Notes: generated by a model not told the origin, from the sequence alone. Counted from the first letter of the stretch, positions 1-7,941 are shown. The stretch is 33,830 bases of DNA from an uncultured Clostridia bacterium (GCA_947632285.1 CANROT010000010.1:1-33830); one strand, 5' to 3'. A program made the numbers and translations.

Positions 1-1050
1 TTTGATACAACACCGATGAAAAATTGAAAGGTGCGCCTTTGCGGTGTAATTTTCCGCTTGCGGTGTAAAATGTGTGCCGGGTTAATAGCGGTAGATTTAT
101 TCACGATTTTGTGGTATGATTTATCAAAATAGAAATTTAACGGGGGACAACATGAACAATATCTGGTCAGAAAATGTGCAGGGCGTTATGACGTTGTATC
201 TCAGTCGAAAACTGAGATTTGATGATGTGTTCTTTGAACAGTATAAGCAATTGTTCAATATAGATGAAAATACTGATATGAAAATATTAGAGATTGGATG
301 CGGTCCCGGGGCACTTGCAGAATCATTACACAGATGGTATCCCAAGGCGCAAATTACCGCAATAGACAGGGACAGCAAATTCATTTCATTTGCGAAAGAG
401 AACATTCCTGGAATTGATTTCAGAGAAGGAGACGCAACAAAGCTTCCATTCGGGGATTGCTCGTTTGACATCACAATTTCCAATACGGTACAGGAACATA
501 TTGAACCAACAGTTTTTTGGGGCGAACAGTTGCGTGTGTTGAAACCGGGCGGTGTGTGCCTTTGCCTTTCTGCAAGGAAGGGCTTGCAGTGCATCGCACA
601 ATGCTTGGAAACAACAGCGGCGGAAAAAGAATTTTGGAAAAGTATTTCGCAGTCGGAGGACGAATTGGAGAAGTATGATGTCGCCCGATATCCGATGTCC
701 GAGGCGGAACTTCCCGCGTCAATGGAGCATAATGGATTTTCAGATGTATCTATTGGGTATGCGATCATTGATCTTACCCCGGACGCATCAAAGTATCCGG
801 CTCAGATGGCAAAATCAATGATCGAAGCGATGAGGCAGATGAATCTTGAGGCAATTCAGTCTGTTCATTCAGATTGTGCTGAGAGGGTTATTTCGGCAGT
901 GAATGCCAAATATGATGAGCGGCTTCGATTGTATTGTGAAGGAATTAAACAGTGGGACACATCGGTTTCGGTGACAATGATTTTACGTGGAGTAAAAAGA
1001 TAAAAACGCATTACTGCCGATAAAGAAAGACTTTTTCCTGTTGTATCAAA
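1..1050. repeat. 11-bp inverted repeat bounding the low-GC methyltransferase gene
   Basis: The first 11 bases, tttgatacaac, recur in perfect inverted orientation (gttgtatcaaa) at 1040-1050, just after the methyltransferase stop codon. The DNA between is visibly AT-richer than the following gene. The left copy lies at the window edge, so its true extent is unknown. There is also a short direct repeat, ttgcggtgtaa, at 39-49 and 58-68. No transposase is present. This could be the ends of a small mobile cassette or a chance match. Confidence 0.4.
152..1003 (+). CDS. class I SAM-dependent methyltransferase (Methyltransf_11 type)
   Basis: This 283-residue protein has the class I methyltransferase Rossmann fold signatures. 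Motif I is LEIGCGPGALAE, the acidic loop after strand 2 is AIDRDS, a GDATKLPF motif follows, and there is a post-motif LRVLKPGG. The substrate cannot be told; such proteins methylate small molecules, quinones or proteins. The track start at 116 lies inside a TATGAT -10-like box (115-120). The ATG at 152 follows GGGGGA at a good distance and is preferred. Base composition is clearly AT-richer than the neighbours and an 11-bp inverted repeat bounds the gene, which suggests horizontal acquisition. The function beyond the family is unknown. Confidence 0.85.
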   Translation: MNNIWSENVQGVMTLYLSRKLRFDDVFFEQYKQLFNIDENTDMKILEIGCGPGALAESLHRWYPKAQITAIDRDSKFISFAKENIPGIDFREGDATKLPFGDCSFDITISNTVQEHIEPTVFWGEQLRVLKPGGVCLCLSARKGLQCIAQCLETTAAEKEFWKSISQSEDELEKYDVARYPMSEAELPASMEHNGFSDVSIGYAIIDLTPDASKYPAQMAKSMIEAMRQMNLEAIQSVHSDCAERVISAVNAKYDERLRLYCEGIKQWDTSVSVTMILRGVKR

Positions 1051-1083
1051 TTCGCCAACAACATAGACCCCCGGTGCAAATAT

Positions 1084-1106
1084 GGCACGCTCTTGATTTG
1101 CGTGCC
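1084..1106. terminator. possible hairpin terminator after the methyltransferase gene
   Basis: The arms ggcacgc and gcgtgcc (7 bp, 9-nt loop) form a hairpin about 80 nt after the methyltransferase stop. No U-tract follows directly on the plus strand, so termination is uncertain. Confidence 0.25.
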
Positions 1107-1142
1107 GTGCTTGTTGACGGGCGGACGTGATCATCAAAATAA

Positions 1143-1212
1143 AGTAATAAAAAGTTTTGAAAAAGGGGAGCGCGAGGGGGAAAAACTTTTTCAAAAGTTT
1201 TTCCCCCTCGCG
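1143..1212. repeat. hairpin repeat element, copy 1
   Basis: A lead-in 'aataaaaagttttg' is followed by a perfect 20-bp inverted repeat (1171-1190 and 1193-1212) with a 2-nt centre. Its core is ctttttcaaaag. The same architecture, lead-in and core recur at 18641-18703, and a looser version occurs at 8502-8542. It sits about 20 nt before the rqcH start codon, so in the transcript it would fold just ahead of the ribosome binding site. It could act as terminator, RNA stabiliser or translation modulator. No protein is encoded. Confidence 0.75.
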
Positions 1213-1232
1213 AAAAAGGAGACACAACACAC

Positions 1233-2996
1233 ATGCCATACGATGCGGCAATGCTTGCCGCGGTCTGCCGCGAGGTCAATTCCATGCGCGGCGCGCGGTG
1301 CGAGAAGGTATACGGGCTGTCGAACGAGGAGATATCGGTCGTTCTGCGCGGGAGGGGCGAATCCCGGCGGCTGTATATAAACGCGGGCTCGTCGAACCCG
1401 AGAATGTGTTTTGAGAGCGAGGACGCGGAGAACCCGACGACGCCGCCGAGTTTCTGCATGATGCTCCGAAAGCATCTCGGCGGTGCGGTCTTCGCCGGGG
1501 CGGAGCAGTTCGGCTCGGAGAGGGCGGCGAGGCTCACGTTTGAGACGCGCGACGAGATGGGATTCCCGTGCGAGCGGTATCTCATCGTCGAGATCATGAA
1601 CAAATACAGCAATATAATCCTCTGCCGCGACGGCGACAGGATAATCGGCGCCTCCCGCGTTGTCGATTTTACGACGAGCAGACTGCGACAGGTGCTGCCG
1701 GGAATGACGTATGAGACGCCGCCTAAGCAGGACAAGGCGGACATTCTCGACGCGGACAGGTCCGCGCTGTTTGACGCCGCGATCTCGGCGGGGGACGCGC
1801 CAGCGGACAAATTCCTGATAAGAACATACGCGGGGCTCTCCCCGCTGTTGTGCCGCGAGATCGCGTACCGCGCCGGGGGCAGCGTTGACGCGCCCGTGTC
1901 CGACTGCGACGGCGGGCGGCTGTGGGCAGCGTTTTCCGAGGTGCGCGAGATGATCCGCACGGGGGAGACGGCGGAGCTGACGCTCGTTTACGACGAGGGC
2001 GGGCGGCCGCTCGAATTCGGCGTCGTCGATATACTCGAATACGGCGAAAAATATAAAAAGACGCATTTTGACTCCCCGTCAAAGCTCATCGAATCGTTTT
2101 ACCGCGAGCGCGGGCGCGTTGACAGAGTGTCCCAGCGCGGCGGCGACGTCGTAAAGCTCGTGGCGGCGGCGCGGCGGCGCATCGAGCGCAAGCTCGAAAA
2201 GCTGAGGGAGGAGCTCGAGCGCGCCGCAGAGGGCGAGAGCTACAAGCGGATCGGGGACATCATAAATTCAAACCTGCACCTGCTCTCGCGCGGAATGCGG
2301 GAGGCGGAGCTCATTGACTACTACGACCCCGAATGCAAAACGGTCCGCGTCACGCTGAACGAGCGGCTGTCGCCGTCCGAAAACGCGCAGTTCTGCTACC
2401 GCAGATACGCAAAGTGCAAGACGTCCCGCGTGATGACGGCGGAGCAGATAAAGCTCGCGGAGGCGGAGCTCTCATATATCGAAACGGTCGAGGACGCGCT
2501 GTCGCGCGCGAAGGGCGACGCCGAGATAGACGAGCTGCGCGCGGAGCTCGCGGCAGCGGGATACGCGAAGGCGCTCAAATCGAGCGCGAAGGGCAGGCTG
2601 AAGTCGCAGCCGTCCCACCCGGACAAATATCTGACGTCCGGCGGATATACGGTTTTGTGCGGCAAAAACAATATACAGAACGACAAGCTCACGCTGAAAA
2701 CGGCGGCGGGCGGCGACTGGTGGTTCCACGTCAAGGGCGCGGCGGGCAGCCATGTCATTATGATAACGCCGGACGGGGAGGAGCCGCCGGAGGCGGACTT
2801 CACCGAGGCGGCAATGATCGCGGCGTACAATTCGAGCGTGTCGCACGGGGTCAACGTGCCCGTCGACTATACGCAGGTCAAAAACATCAAAAAGCCGTCC
2901 GGCTCAAAGCCCGGATATGTCACATACAAGACGAACTGGACCGCGTATGTGACGCCGGAGCGGGAGCGCGTCGAGGCGATGAAGGTGAAAAAATAG
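1233..2996 (+). CDS. rqcH: NFACT family ribosome quality control protein RqcH
   Basis: The 587-residue protein has the order NFACT-N, coiled-coil middle (about 300-440) and NFACT-R, with 'KNNIQND' and 'DWWFHVKG' near 490-520. Members bind obstructed 50S subunits and recruit Ala-tRNA to add C-terminal alanine tails to stalled peptides; older annotations call them fibronectin-binding proteins. AAGGAG (1216-1221) precedes the ATG. The early motif 'NPTTPPSFCMMLRKHL' matches the family well. The usual Asp-Arg pair needed for alanine tailing appears here as Glu96-Arg97 ('GSERAAR'). It heads a plus-strand run with DUF4416 nine bases downstream and probably shares its transcript. Confidence 0.93.
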   Translation: MPYDAAMLAAVCREVNSMRGARCEKVYGLSNEEISVVLRGRGESRRLYINAGSSNPRMCFESEDAENPTTPPSFCMMLRKHLGGAVFAGAEQFGSERAARLTFETRDEMGFPCERYLIVEIMNKYSNIILCRDGDRIIGASRVVDFTTSRLRQVLPGMTYETPPKQDKADILDADRSALFDAAISAGDAPADKFLIRTYAGLSPLLCREIAYRAGGSVDAPVSDCDGGRLWAAFSEVREMIRTGETAELTLVYDEGGRPLEFGVVDILEYGEKYKKTHFDSPSKLIESFYRERGRVDRVSQRGGDVVKLVAAARRRIERKLEKLREELERAAEGESYKRIGDIINSNLHLLSRGMREAELIDYYDPECKTVRVTLNERLSPSENAQFCYRRYAKCKTSRVMTAEQIKLAEAELSYIETVEDALSRAKGDAEIDELRAELAAAGYAKALKSSAKGRLKSQPSHPDKYLTSGGYTVLCGKNNIQNDKLTLKTAAGGDWWFHVKGAAGSHVIMITPDGEEPPEADFTEAAMIAAYNSSVSHGVNVPVDYTQVKNIKKPSGSKPGYVTYKTNWTAYVTPERERVEAMKVKK

Positions 2997-3005
2997 GAGG
3001 AATAT

Positions 3006-3554
3006 ATGGGAACGCCGCACGCGTTTGAACCGGAAAAGCTGTTCTGCGGGCTGCTGTATACGGACGCGGACGCATACGCCCGCGCAAAGGAAAAGCTGAT
3101 ATCGGACTTCGGCCCCGTCGACCTCGAGTCCGAGGAGATGTCGTTTTCGGCTTTCAGCGACTATTATTCATACGAGATGACGGGCGAGGTCAAGAGGCGG
3201 TTTCTGTCGTTTGAAAATCTCGTCCCGCCGGACACGATAGCGGAGATAAAGGAGAGGACGAACGCGATGGAGGCGGAGATGTCGGAGGGCGGCGGCCGCA
3301 CCGTCAACCTCGACCCCGGGCTCATCGGCCACGGGCGGCTCCTTTTGCCGACGACGAAACCCGCCGGGCACAGGATAGCGCTGCGCGACGGGATATATAT
3401 CGAGATGACGCTGTTTTATTCGCGCGGCGGCTGGCACGCGTTCCCGTGGACGTACAGGGACTTCGCCTCCGAGCGCGTCATGGCGATAATGTCAAAGATA
3501 CGCGCCTCATATATAAAGGAGCGGCGCGCGATGATGAAGGAGGGAACGATTTGA
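3006..3554 (+). CDS. DUF4416 family protein
   Basis: This 182-residue protein matches the DUF4416 family by recall. Signatures are 'KLFCGLLYTD' near the N-terminus, 'FSDYYSYEMT', 'KRRFLSFE', 'NLDPGLIGHGRLLLPTTK', 'HRIALRDGIYIEMTL' and 'FPWTYRDF'. The length is normal for the family. The start follows AGGAGG at ideal spacing, nine bases after the rqcH stop. No biochemical role is established. No signal peptide or membrane segment is visible, so it is probably cytosolic. Its stop codon overlaps the TTG start of the next gene, suggesting translational coupling. Confidence 0.88.
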   Translation: MGTPHAFEPEKLFCGLLYTDADAYARAKEKLISDFGPVDLESEEMSFSAFSDYYSYEMTGEVKRRFLSFENLVPPDTIAEIKERTNAMEAEMSEGGGRTVNLDPGLIGHGRLLLPTTKPAGHRIALRDGIYIEMTLFYSRGGWHAFPWTYRDFASERVMAIMSKIRASYIKERRAMMKEGTI

Positions 3555-4276
3555 AGGAGAAGATCACGGTCACAAAATATATGCTCTCAACGTCCGGGCG
3601 CGCGCGGCTGCGGCTCGCCGTCGTTTCCGACACGCACGAGGCGGACCCGGTGCCCGTCGCGGACGCCGTGCGCAGCATCGCGCCGGATATAATTATCCTC
3701 GCCGGGGACATAGTCGAGGCGAAGACGAAGATGTCCGCGGCGCTGCACGACGGCGCAAGGAGCGAGGCTTCATACGAACTGATCCGGTCGCTCTGCCGGA
3801 TCGCGCCCGTATATTACGGGCTCGGGAACCACGAGGCGAACCTGACCGAGCGCCAGCTTGAAAACATAAAGAGGACGGAGGCTCACCTGCTCGTCGACGA
3901 ATACGCGAGGATAAAGGCGCGCGGGTGCGAGCTCGCGATAGGCGCCGTGTCGCCGGAGGACGACGCGGCGGCGCGCTCGATGCTTGAAGGGCTGCGGCGG
4001 CAGGACTGCTATCGAATACTGATCTGCCACCGCCCGGAGCGGTATGTGAGGGAATTTTACGATCCGCGCGACGACCTTGTCCTCGCCGGGCACGCGCACG
4101 GCGGACAGTGGCGCGCCTTCGGCATCGGCGCGTTCGCGCCGGGGCAGGGGATTTTCCCGCGGTATACAAAAGGTTTTTACGGCAATCTGCTCGTCTCCGC
4201 AGGCGCGCACAACAGCGAATTTGTCCCGAGGATAAACGACCCGTGCGAGGTGCTGTCGGTCGAGCTCGTCGACTGA
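3551..4276 (+). CDS. calcineurin-like metallophosphoesterase (YkuE-like)
   Basis: The protein has the ordered metal-binding motifs of calcineurin-like phosphoesterases: VVSDTHE, ILAGDIVE, GLGNHEA, LICHRPE and GHAHGGQW. A likely two-metal hydrolase of about 241 residues; the substrate is unknown. YkuE-like relatives are linked to the cell envelope, but no signal peptide is visible here. The track start at 3446 lies inside the DUF4416 gene. A TTG at 3551 sits seven bases after AAGGAGG and overlaps the preceding TGA, so it is the better start. It lies 16 bases before ahcY in the same run. Confidence 0.88.
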   Translation: MKEKITVTKYMLSTSGRARLRLAVVSDTHEADPVPVADAVRSIAPDIIILAGDIVEAKTKMSAALHDGARSEASYELIRSLCRIAPVYYGLGNHEANLTERQLENIKRTEAHLLVDEYARIKARGCELAIGAVSPEDDAAARSMLEGLRRQDCYRILICHRPERYVREFYDPRDDLVLAGHAHGGQWRAFGIGAFAPGQGIFPRYTKGFYGNLLVSAGAHNSEFVPRINDPCEVLSVELVD

Positions 4277-4292
4277 AAGAAAGGAAAAAGAT

Positions 4293-5549
4293 ATGGAAAA
4301 CATCATAAGGGACGCGTCGCTTTCGCCGTCCGGAATAATGAAAATTGATTGGGTACGCGCGCACATGCCGATAGTCGGCGAGATAGAGCGCCGGTTCGAG
4401 AGGGAAAAACCGTTCTCGGGGAAGAAGATCGCGATGTCGATACACATGGAGGCGAAGACGGCGCGGACCGCGCTGCTTTTGAAGGCGGGCGGCGCGGACG
4501 TTTACGCAACGGGGTGCAATCCGCTCTCGACTCAGGACGACGTTGCGGCGGGGCTCGCCTCGCTCGGCGTACACGTATTCGCGATACACGGGGCGACAGA
4601 TGAGGAATATCACAGCCACCTCTGCCGCACGCTGTCCTGCCGCCCGGACGTCTTTATCGACGACGGCGGCGACCTGACGGCGATCCTCTGCGACGAGCAC
4701 CCCGAGTACGGGGAAAACCTCCTCGGCGGCAGCGAGGAGACGACGACGGGCGTCATGCGCCTGCGCGCGCGTGCGGCGACGGGCGGGCTCCCGTTCCCGA
4801 TGGTGTGCGTAAACGACGCGAGAATGAAATATCTGTTCGACAACAGATACGGCACGGGCCAGTCCGTGCTCGACGGCATAATGCGGACGACGAATCTCGT
4901 CATAGCGGGAAAGGTGTTCGTCGTCGCCGGTTACGGCTGGTGCGGCAAGGGCGCCGCGATGCGGGCGAAGGGAATGGGCGCACGCGTCATCGTCTGCGAG
5001 GTCGACCCGGTCCGCGCGGTCGAGGCGGTCATGGACGGATTCGACGTCATGAAAATGGCGGACGCCGCGCCGCTCGGCGACATTTTCCTCACCGTGACCG
5101 GCTGCCGCGACGTCATAACGACGGAGCATATAAAGAAGATGAAAAACGGCGCCGTCCTCTGCAACGCGGGCCACTTCGACGTTGAGGTAGCGGTCGCGGA
5201 GATGAGGGCGAGGGCGAAGTCCGTCTCGGAGGCGCGGCACAATATAGAAAAATTCGTCTTCGACGTCGGCGGCGAGAACAAGACCGTATATCTGCTCGCG
5301 GAGGGGCGGCTCGTCAACCTCGCGTCAGGCGACGGGCACCCGGCGGAGATAATGGACACGAGCTTTGCGCTCCAGGCGCTGACCGCCGAATATCTCATAA
5401 AGTACGGCGGCGAGATGGAGCCCGGCGTTTACGCCGTGCCGGAGGATATCGACCGCACGGTCGCAGAGATGAAGCTCGGAACGATGGGGAAGACGATAGA
5501 CGCGCTGACAGAGGCGCAGCGCGCGTATATAAATTCGACCGGCGCGTGA
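4293..5549 (+). CDS. ahcY: S-adenosylhomocysteine hydrolase
   Basis: The enzyme splits S-adenosylhomocysteine into adenosine and homocysteine, relieving product inhibition of methyltransferases. At 418 residues it is the shorter archaeal/bacterial type. Visible signatures are 'SIHMEAKTA' with the active-site His, 'NPLSTQDD', 'DDGGDLT', 'SEETTTG', 'KYLFDNRYGTGQS' and the NAD-binding loop 'GYGWCGKG'. The position held by Cys195 in the animal enzyme is Thr, as is usual in the short type. The next gene encodes a deaminase that acts on SAH, MTA or adenosine in known relatives, so the two form a methyl-cycle pair. Confidence 0.96.
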   Translation: MENIIRDASLSPSGIMKIDWVRAHMPIVGEIERRFEREKPFSGKKIAMSIHMEAKTARTALLLKAGGADVYATGCNPLSTQDDVAAGLASLGVHVFAIHGATDEEYHSHLCRTLSCRPDVFIDDGGDLTAILCDEHPEYGENLLGGSEETTTGVMRLRARAATGGLPFPMVCVNDARMKYLFDNRYGTGQSVLDGIMRTTNLVIAGKVFVVAGYGWCGKGAAMRAKGMGARVIVCEVDPVRAVEAVMDGFDVMKMADAAPLGDIFLTVTGCRDVITTEHIKKMKNGAVLCNAGHFDVEVAVAEMRARAKSVSEARHNIEKFVFDVGGENKTVYLLAEGRLVNLASGDGHPAEIMDTSFALQALTAEYLIKYGGEMEPGVYAVPEDIDRTVAEMKLGTMGKTIDALTEAQRAYINSTGA

Positions 5550-5562
5550 GCGGAGGGGAAAG

Positions 5563-6819
5563 ATGTATTATATAAAAAATGTAAGGCTTTATACGGGGGA
5601 GCGGTCGTTCCCCCGCGGCGCCGTGATTACGGACGGGAACAGCATCGTCTACGCGGGCGCCGAAAATGACGCGCCGGAGGCGAAGGGCGCCGAGGTGATA
5701 GACGGCAGGGGCGGGATATGCATGCCCGGACTCTCGAACGCACACTCACACGCGCCGATGGTGCTTTTGCGCGGAGAGGGAGCCGACCTCCCGCTCGCGG
5801 AGTGGCTCGCGTGCGTGCAGCGGCTGGAGGACAATTTCACGCCGGAGACGATATACACGGGCACGATGCTCGCGATAATGGAGATGATGCGCGGCGGGAT
5901 AACGTCGTTTGCGGACATGTATTTCGAGTGCCCCGATATGATCCGCGCCGTGCTCGATTCGGGCATACGCGCGAACATCTCGCGCGGCTCAACGTCTGTC
6001 GAGGGCGTCATGTCGCACCGCGAGCTTCACCGCGAGTTTGACGGCGCGGACGGGCGAGTCCGCATATATGTCGGGCTGCACGCGGAGTATACGTCGGACG
6101 AGACGACCGCCCGCGCGGCGGCCGGGCTCGCGCGCGAGCTCGGGGTCGGCGTACACGTCCACCTGTCCGAGAGCGCGCCGGAGGTCGCGGGCTGCTTTGA
6201 GCGGCACGGAATGACGCCGCCCGCGTATTTTGAGCGGACGGGACTATTTGACGTCCCGGTCATAGCGGCGCACTGTGTCCACCTGTCGGACGGGGATATC
6301 GAAATCCTCGCATCGCACGGCGTCACGGCGGCGCACTGTCCGGCGAGCAATATGTATCTGTGCAGCGGCGTCTCGCATGTCGCAAAGCTGCTCGCGCGCG
6401 GCGTGCGCGTCGGCATAGGGACGGACGGCGCGGCGAGCAACAACACGCTCGATATGTTCCGCGAAATGCGGCTCGCGGCGCTTGCGGCGAAGATATCGGC
6501 CGGCTCGGCGTCGGCGCTCCCGGCGCGCAAGGTCATAGAAATGGCGACGGCTGACGGAGCCGCCGCGATGGGCTTTGATCGCTCTGGCGTGCTCGCACCC
6601 GGGCGCGCGGCCGATCTCGTCCTGCTCGACGGGGACGCGCTGCATCTGAACGCGGACGATATTCCGACCGCGGTCGTCTACTCGGCGTCCGCAGCAGACG
6701 TCAGGCTGACGATGGCGGCGGGGCGTATCCTCTACCGCGACGGGGAATATAAAACGGTCGACGCCGAGCGCATTCGCGCCGAGGGCAAAAAGGCGGCGGC
6801 GCATCTGCGCGGAAAATAA
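5563..6819 (+). CDS. mtaD: amidohydrolase, SAH/MTA deaminase type
   Basis: This 418-residue amidohydrolase has the metal ligands of the MtaD/TrzA-like branch: 'NAHSHAPM' (HxH), 'GLHAEYTS', 'AAHCVHLSD' and 'GIGTDGAASNN'. Family members deaminate 5'-methylthioadenosine, S-adenosylhomocysteine or adenosine to inosine products. It follows ahcY by 13 bases with GGAGGGG before the ATG, so the two are probably co-transcribed. It could deaminate SAH itself or the adenosine released by AhcY. The exact substrate cannot be decided from sequence; other members of this branch act on chlorohydrolase or guanine-like substrates. Confidence 0.85.
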   Translation: MYYIKNVRLYTGERSFPRGAVITDGNSIVYAGAENDAPEAKGAEVIDGRGGICMPGLSNAHSHAPMVLLRGEGADLPLAEWLACVQRLEDNFTPETIYTGTMLAIMEMMRGGITSFADMYFECPDMIRAVLDSGIRANISRGSTSVEGVMSHRELHREFDGADGRVRIYVGLHAEYTSDETTARAAAGLARELGVGVHVHLSESAPEVAGCFERHGMTPPAYFERTGLFDVPVIAAHCVHLSDGDIEILASHGVTAAHCPASNMYLCSGVSHVAKLLARGVRVGIGTDGAASNNTLDMFREMRLAALAAKISAGSASALPARKVIEMATADGAAAMGFDRSGVLAPGRAADLVLLDGDALHLNADDIPTAVVYSASAADVRLTMAAGRILYRDGEYKTVDAERIRAEGKKAAAHLRGK

Positions 6820-6895
6820 AGGAAAATAAAGGAAAGGTAAAAATTTACGGCGGTAAACTGCCAAGGATTTTACATTATACGGATATAAGGAAACA

Positions 6896-6924
6896 TTGTT
6901 ATCCGCGACATAAAAGTATATAAT
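6896..6924 (+). promoter_or_regulatory. sigma-A-type promoter of the surface protein gene
   Basis: TTGTTA at 6896-6901 and TATAAT at 6919-6924 are separated by 17 bp. The start codon lies about 48 bp downstream, with AGGAGG before it. The stretch from 6820 to 6895 holds two copies of aaaataaagg and a short tttac/gtaaa palindrome, but no clear terminator. Confidence 0.8.
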
Positions 6925-6971
6925 TTAAGCAAATGCAAAGGACATATTAAACAAAGTAGGAGGTTTTCTAT

Positions 6972-7724
6972 ATGAGAAAACAGATCAAAGTCCTTATCAG
7001 CGTCGTCGCAGTCGTATGCATGATCGCAGCGCTGATGATTCCTTCATTCGCAGCAGACGAAGGCAGCATAAAGGTTACTGGAAGCTGGAACGAATCCGCA
7101 ACAGAAGCAGAAGGCGTAAAGACTGTTACGCTTGACAACGGCAAGGTCACATGGACCGGTCTTAATGACATGGGCGTTCAGGTAAAAGACGGCAGAGACG
7201 ATGCTATCGGGCTTAAGCCGGCTGATGAAGCAAACCCGGCAAGCGCTTATATTGATTTCGTGTTTACCGTAGAAAAGGCCGGAGAATACGAGCTCAGCAT
7301 CGGCATCGCCGGTGATGCGGCGAATAGAGCGGCAAAGGTTATCGTTAACGGTGACAACGCAAGCGTTGCGACCGTTAAATGCGATGACGGAAATGGTTGG
7401 ACGACACAGACCAAGACTGTTTCTGTAAAGCTTGCTGCTGGCGAGAATACGGTTCGCCTGACAAATACCGATCCCTATGAGAAGTCTCCCAACGTTGCTT
7501 CCGTTGGCTGGAAGCTGACGAAGGCTGACGCGGCAGACACGCAGAAGCCTGCCGACACGCAGAAGCCCGCTGACACGCAGAAACCGGCTGACACGACGGG
7601 TTCCGCCGGCGGCAGCGGCAGCGCTTCTCAGGGCTCGACCTCTCCGGCGACCGGCTTTGCAACGGCGGCTATCGTTCTCGGTATCGCTGCAACGGGCGCT
7701 TACATCTGCTCGAAGAAGCACTGA
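6972..7724 (+). CDS. secreted surface protein with CBM-like domain and sortase-type SPATG tail
   Basis: The 250-residue protein has a signal peptide (KQIK, then a hydrophobic core, cleavage near 'SFA'). A beta-sandwich-like region at about 30-180 resembles carbohydrate-binding modules of the CBM6/35 type ('FTVEKAGEYELSIGIAG', 'VKLAAGENTVRLTN'). A tandem ADTQKP linker and a Gly/Ser stretch follow. It ends with SPATG, a hydrophobic segment and 'SKKH', matching a variant sortase sorting signal. It is probably anchored to peptidoglycan and may bind glycan. Codon use is less GC-rich and resembles highly expressed genes. No partner enzyme or sortase gene is in the window. The CBM assignment is a fold-level guess. 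Confidence 0.75.
   Translation: MRKQIKVLISVVAVVCMIAALMIPSFAADEGSIKVTGSWNESATEAEGVKTVTLDNGKVTWTGLNDMGVQVKDGRDDAIGLKPADEANPASAYIDFVFTVEKAGEYELSIGIAGDAANRAAKVIVNGDNASVATVKCDDGNGWTTQTKTVSVKLAAGENTVRLTNTDPYEKSPNVASVGWKLTKADAADTQKPADTQKPADTQKPADTTGSAGGSGSASQGSTSPATGFATAAIVLGIAATGAYICSKKH
7550..7594 (+). repeat. tandem repeat encoding ADTQKP linker
   Basis: Three near-identical 18-base units (gcngacacgcagaagccn), plus a partial fourth, encode ADTQKP within the surface protein. This is a typical cell-wall-spanning Pro/Thr linker and could vary in copy number between strains. Confidence 0.8.
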
Positions 7725-7772
7725 GTCATTTAACATTTCGGGAATATTAAAACACTGAAATAAAATGTACAT

Positions 7773-7819
7773 ATATCGGAGAAGGCAAGCCGTAAAGGCC
7801 GTCTTCTCCGATATTTTTT
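7773..7819 (+). terminator. rho-independent terminator after the surface protein gene
   Basis: The arms atatcggagaag (7773-7784) and cttctccgatat (7803-7814) form a perfect 12-bp stem, followed by a T-run. It separates the surface protein gene from rpsU. Confidence 0.88.
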
Positions 7820-7852
7820 GCCGAAATGTGAAAATTTATTGAAGAAAAGACA

Positions 7853-7881
7853 TTGACATGCGGCGCCAATTCTGCTATAAT
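7853..7881 (+). promoter_or_regulatory. consensus sigma-A promoter of rpsU
   Basis: Perfect TTGACA (7853-7858) and TATAAT (7876-7881) boxes with a 17-bp spacer lie about 60 bp before the rpsU start. This suggests strong expression. The track ORF starting at 7858 begins inside the -35 box, so its start is not real. Confidence 0.92.
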
Positions 7882-7941
7882 AGCCGATGGCGGTTTGAAA
7901 AACGCCGGCGTCATACCATTGCGAAGGGGGGGATATCAAAG

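Noticed and set aside
39-68. short direct repeats as a CRISPR or iteron array
   Set aside because: There are only two 11-bp copies with a 19-bp period and no further units or associated genes.
1114-1140. TTGACG with CAAAAT as a promoter for rqcH
   Set aside because: The spacer would be 15 bp and the -10 is poor; it would also place the strong hairpin repeat in the leader without support.
1191-2066. 291-residue minus-strand ORF and other ORFs opposite rqcH
   Set aside because: They are frame shadows of rqcH with Arg-rich, domain-free translations.
3693-5240. 515-residue minus-strand ORF
   Set aside because: It lies opposite the metallophosphoesterase and ahcY genes, is Arg-rich low-complexity in parts, and has no ribosome binding site evidence.
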